Positions 62,833-64,000 of a stretch of DNA of 64,000 bases are shown here, in pieces; the first letter of the stretch is position 1; the number at the start of each line of letters is the position of its first letter. The notes under the pieces were generated by a model that saw only the letters and a list, made by a program, of their open reading frames with translations, had not been told where the DNA came from and did not search any database. The DNA comes from Dokdonella immobilis (GTDB taxonomy: Bacteria; Pseudomonadota; Gammaproteobacteria; Xanthomonadales; Rhodanobacteraceae), in assembly GCF_900115085.1 (NCBI RefSeq), contig NZ_FOVF01000013.1, positions 1 to 64,000 of the forward strand. Direction: 5' to 3'. Both the position numbers and the translations under genes were made by a program.

Positions 62833-63600
62833 GCGCTAGAAACCTGATATTGATATCCGGTTGCTCGCGCTCGATCTTCCCAAGCGGCCATACTGCGTTT
62901 GCATGCACTATGGCCTTGCGCCTCCCTTTGGCTGCGCCCAATGGCTACCGAACAATAGTTACGACAGTCGAATTCTGCCTCAACTGATGGTTTCTCAGTC
63001 AATCGATGGAGAGCTAGGAGCAGCTAGCGAGTGAGGGCCAGAATAGCCAGCGCGAGCGCATACGGGAAATAGAATAGGACTTCCGTCCCCTAACGATTCC
63101 CATGGATTCCCATGGCGCGAATCACATGGGATCCGTTCATTTCCTTGTCGTCGATTGGTGGAAGGCAGAGTTCACGAGCGGAGCGCGAACTTCGTTGGTT
63201 TCCGTCCGCGCTTTATCCCGCATGACTTCATCGAGCGCATTGGTACGAAAGCGCGCGGAAGGATGCTCAATGCGCACGGTGCAGGATGGATTGCAGTGGC
63301 GATCCCTTAGTATCCACGTACACTGAATATTCGCTCGGCATAAATCATGCCAAGAGGTTGTTTCCTCAATCGTCAAGCTGCCGCTCGCGATTCTGAGAAC
63401 GACTTCACGCAATAGATGCGCGCATGTTGCGTATGTTTGGCGCAGAGTACACATTAAGGCTCTGTGTACTGAAGGCGCTTGTGCAATTACAACGTAACAT
63501 GGAATGGTTATTTAGTATATCGATTCTGACGCGAGCCTGACTCGGCAAGTGTTGGAGATTCGTGAATCTGAGCGTAGAGGCAATCAAGGAGAAATCAATA
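62833..63600. other. 770-base gap with gene debris
   Basis: No complete gene is seen. A frame ending at 63310 (NFVGFRPRFIPHDFIERIGT, then ARGRMLNAHGAGWIAVAIP) looks like the C-terminus of a decayed protein without a start. Near 63095-63115 the ten-base ATTCCCATGG unit occurs twice. At 63446-63470 AGTACAC and GTGTACT form an inverted repeat upstream of the next gene. Confidence 0.5.
63158..63310 (+). pseudogene. C-terminal remnant of an unknown protein
   Basis: About 50 codons with normal GC-rich third positions end in a stop at 63310, with the sequence PRFIPHDFIERIGTKARGRM near the middle. Only a weak GTG/TTG could start it, and sequence before 63158 is not clearly protein-like. Most likely it is the tail of a gene destroyed by rearrangement. 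Confidence 0.25.
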
Positions 63601-64000
63601 GTGAACCGATATTTTCAGGTGGTTTTGGCGATCTTGGCCCTCGCCTACGCAGGCGCTGCGGATGCGGCGTTAACCTACTCCATCGGAGACAAGTGCTACT
63701 TGCCTGGTCCGTATGCTTCAAACCGCTGTTCCGTGAGGTGGGGCTTCTCAGGGAATAGCTCGAACAAGATACTTTGTCTATGGAATGGAGATAACGTCAG
63801 CGACTGCCAAGGCTATTCGAATTACGCTAATACGTACGACTACGGATACTCGGGCAGCAATGCGCTCGAAATTCGCTGGCATACGGTTTGGCCGACGAAT
63901 GATCCGTCTTGGCCAGATACTCATGCGGTCCGCCTTCACGGCACATTGATGTACTCCAAGACGCTAACCGTCGCTTCAACGAGCATCTCAAATCCGGGGT
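63601..64000 (+). CDS. Exported Cys-containing protein, truncated by window edge
   Basis: At least 133 residues, open to the end of the window. GTG at 63601 is preceded by AGGAG with a 9-base gap. The signal peptide (VNRYFQVVLAILALAYAGAADA) predicts export. The mature part has four Cys (KCYL, RCSV, LCLW, DCQG) likely to pair, and is rich in Tyr, Ser, Asn and Trp (NSSNKILCLWNGDNVSD, NTYDYGYSGSN). No family was recognised. It is the only exported protein seen on the element. Confidence 0.7.
   Translation, partial: MNRYFQVVLAILALAYAGAADAALTYSIGDKCYLPGPYASNRCSVRWGFSGNSSNKILCLWNGDNVSDCQGYSNYANTYDYGYSGSNALEIRWHTVWPTNDPSWPDTHAVRLHGTLMYSKTLTVASTSISNPG

Larger units (their letters stand above)
56431..64000. 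mobile_element. Left part of an integrative element in tRNA-Arg
   Basis: The element begins at the tRNA remnant and runs to the window edge. Support comes from the integrase beside the att site, lower and patchy GC content from 57705 on, many short genes without recognisable families, a RadC-family protein, and a TraD-like mobilisation gene. The right end is not in the window. No structural phage genes and no relaxase were seen in the visible part. Confidence 0.75.

Overview
The window comes from a high-GC gammaproteobacterium. The best fit is Lysobacterales (Xanthomonadales), probably the Rhodanobacteraceae/Dokdonella side. The reasons are a cobalamin methionine synthase split into two genes behind a SahR-type regulator, a pyrD-murB pair, a DUF1800/DUF1501 pair, dense REP-like intergenic repeats, and several exported proteins sharing a short C-terminal tail ending in F-x-x-x-F-[DE]. 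This placement is inference; no rRNA gene is present.

Layout. 1-4981: an RND transporter flanked by mosaic intergenic repeats, one carrying 18 copies of a heptamer. 4982-7262 (-): two exported peptidases. 7388-11918 (+): a polyhydroxybutyrate block with oligomer hydrolase, PhaE with a long basic tail, and PhaC. 12079-12721: two small membrane proteins. 12777-17481 (-): sahR-metH1-metH2, joined by ATGA overlaps, with an inverted repeat in front of sahR. 17663-26920: acyl-CoA dehydrogenase, a CHASE3-GAF-GGDEF cyclase, the large NAD-glutamate dehydrogenase and NAD kinase. 27189-34832: subtilase, 5'-nucleotidase, two tandem paralogues of unknown function, polysaccharide deacetylase, glutaryl-CoA dehydrogenase, a pilin-like protein, GNAT and GST. 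34948-38150: fused 2-oxoacid dehydrogenase E1 followed by an adenylate cyclase-FHA protein. 38271-41542 (-): DUF1800/DUF1501 pair. 42155-47188 (-): murB, pyrD, DUF4190, cytochrome c, a 286-bp MITE and an ALDH7 dehydrogenase. 47621-56363: UDG-family protein, DUF488, a seven-repeat FG-GAP protein, CsbD, a PAS-GGDEF cyclase, RarD, DUF3096, CIA30 and DUF3228.

56431-64000 is the left part of an integrative element. It starts with a 3' remnant of a tRNA-Arg(CCU) gene next to a tyrosine integrase, is more AT-rich, and holds mostly unrecognised genes. These are two tiny membrane proteins, an HTH protein, a chain of overlapping genes centred on a PD-(D/E)XK nuclease-like protein, a RadC-family protein, a TraD-like mobilisation pair and a truncated exported protein at the window edge. 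The overlapping chain around 58378-60621 is the best candidate for an undescribed system, although its function cannot be read from sequence.

How the genes fit together. The core part covers peptide and amino-acid catabolism (dipeptidase, isoaspartyl peptidase, NAD-GDH, E1, glutaryl-CoA dehydrogenase, ALDH7), carbon storage (PHB synthesis and oligomer breakdown), the methyl cycle (SahR/MetH) and nucleotide signalling (two c-di-GMP synthases, one cAMP synthase). Start sites were chosen by homology-like N-termini, Shine-Dalgarno sequences and overlaps; no searches were run.
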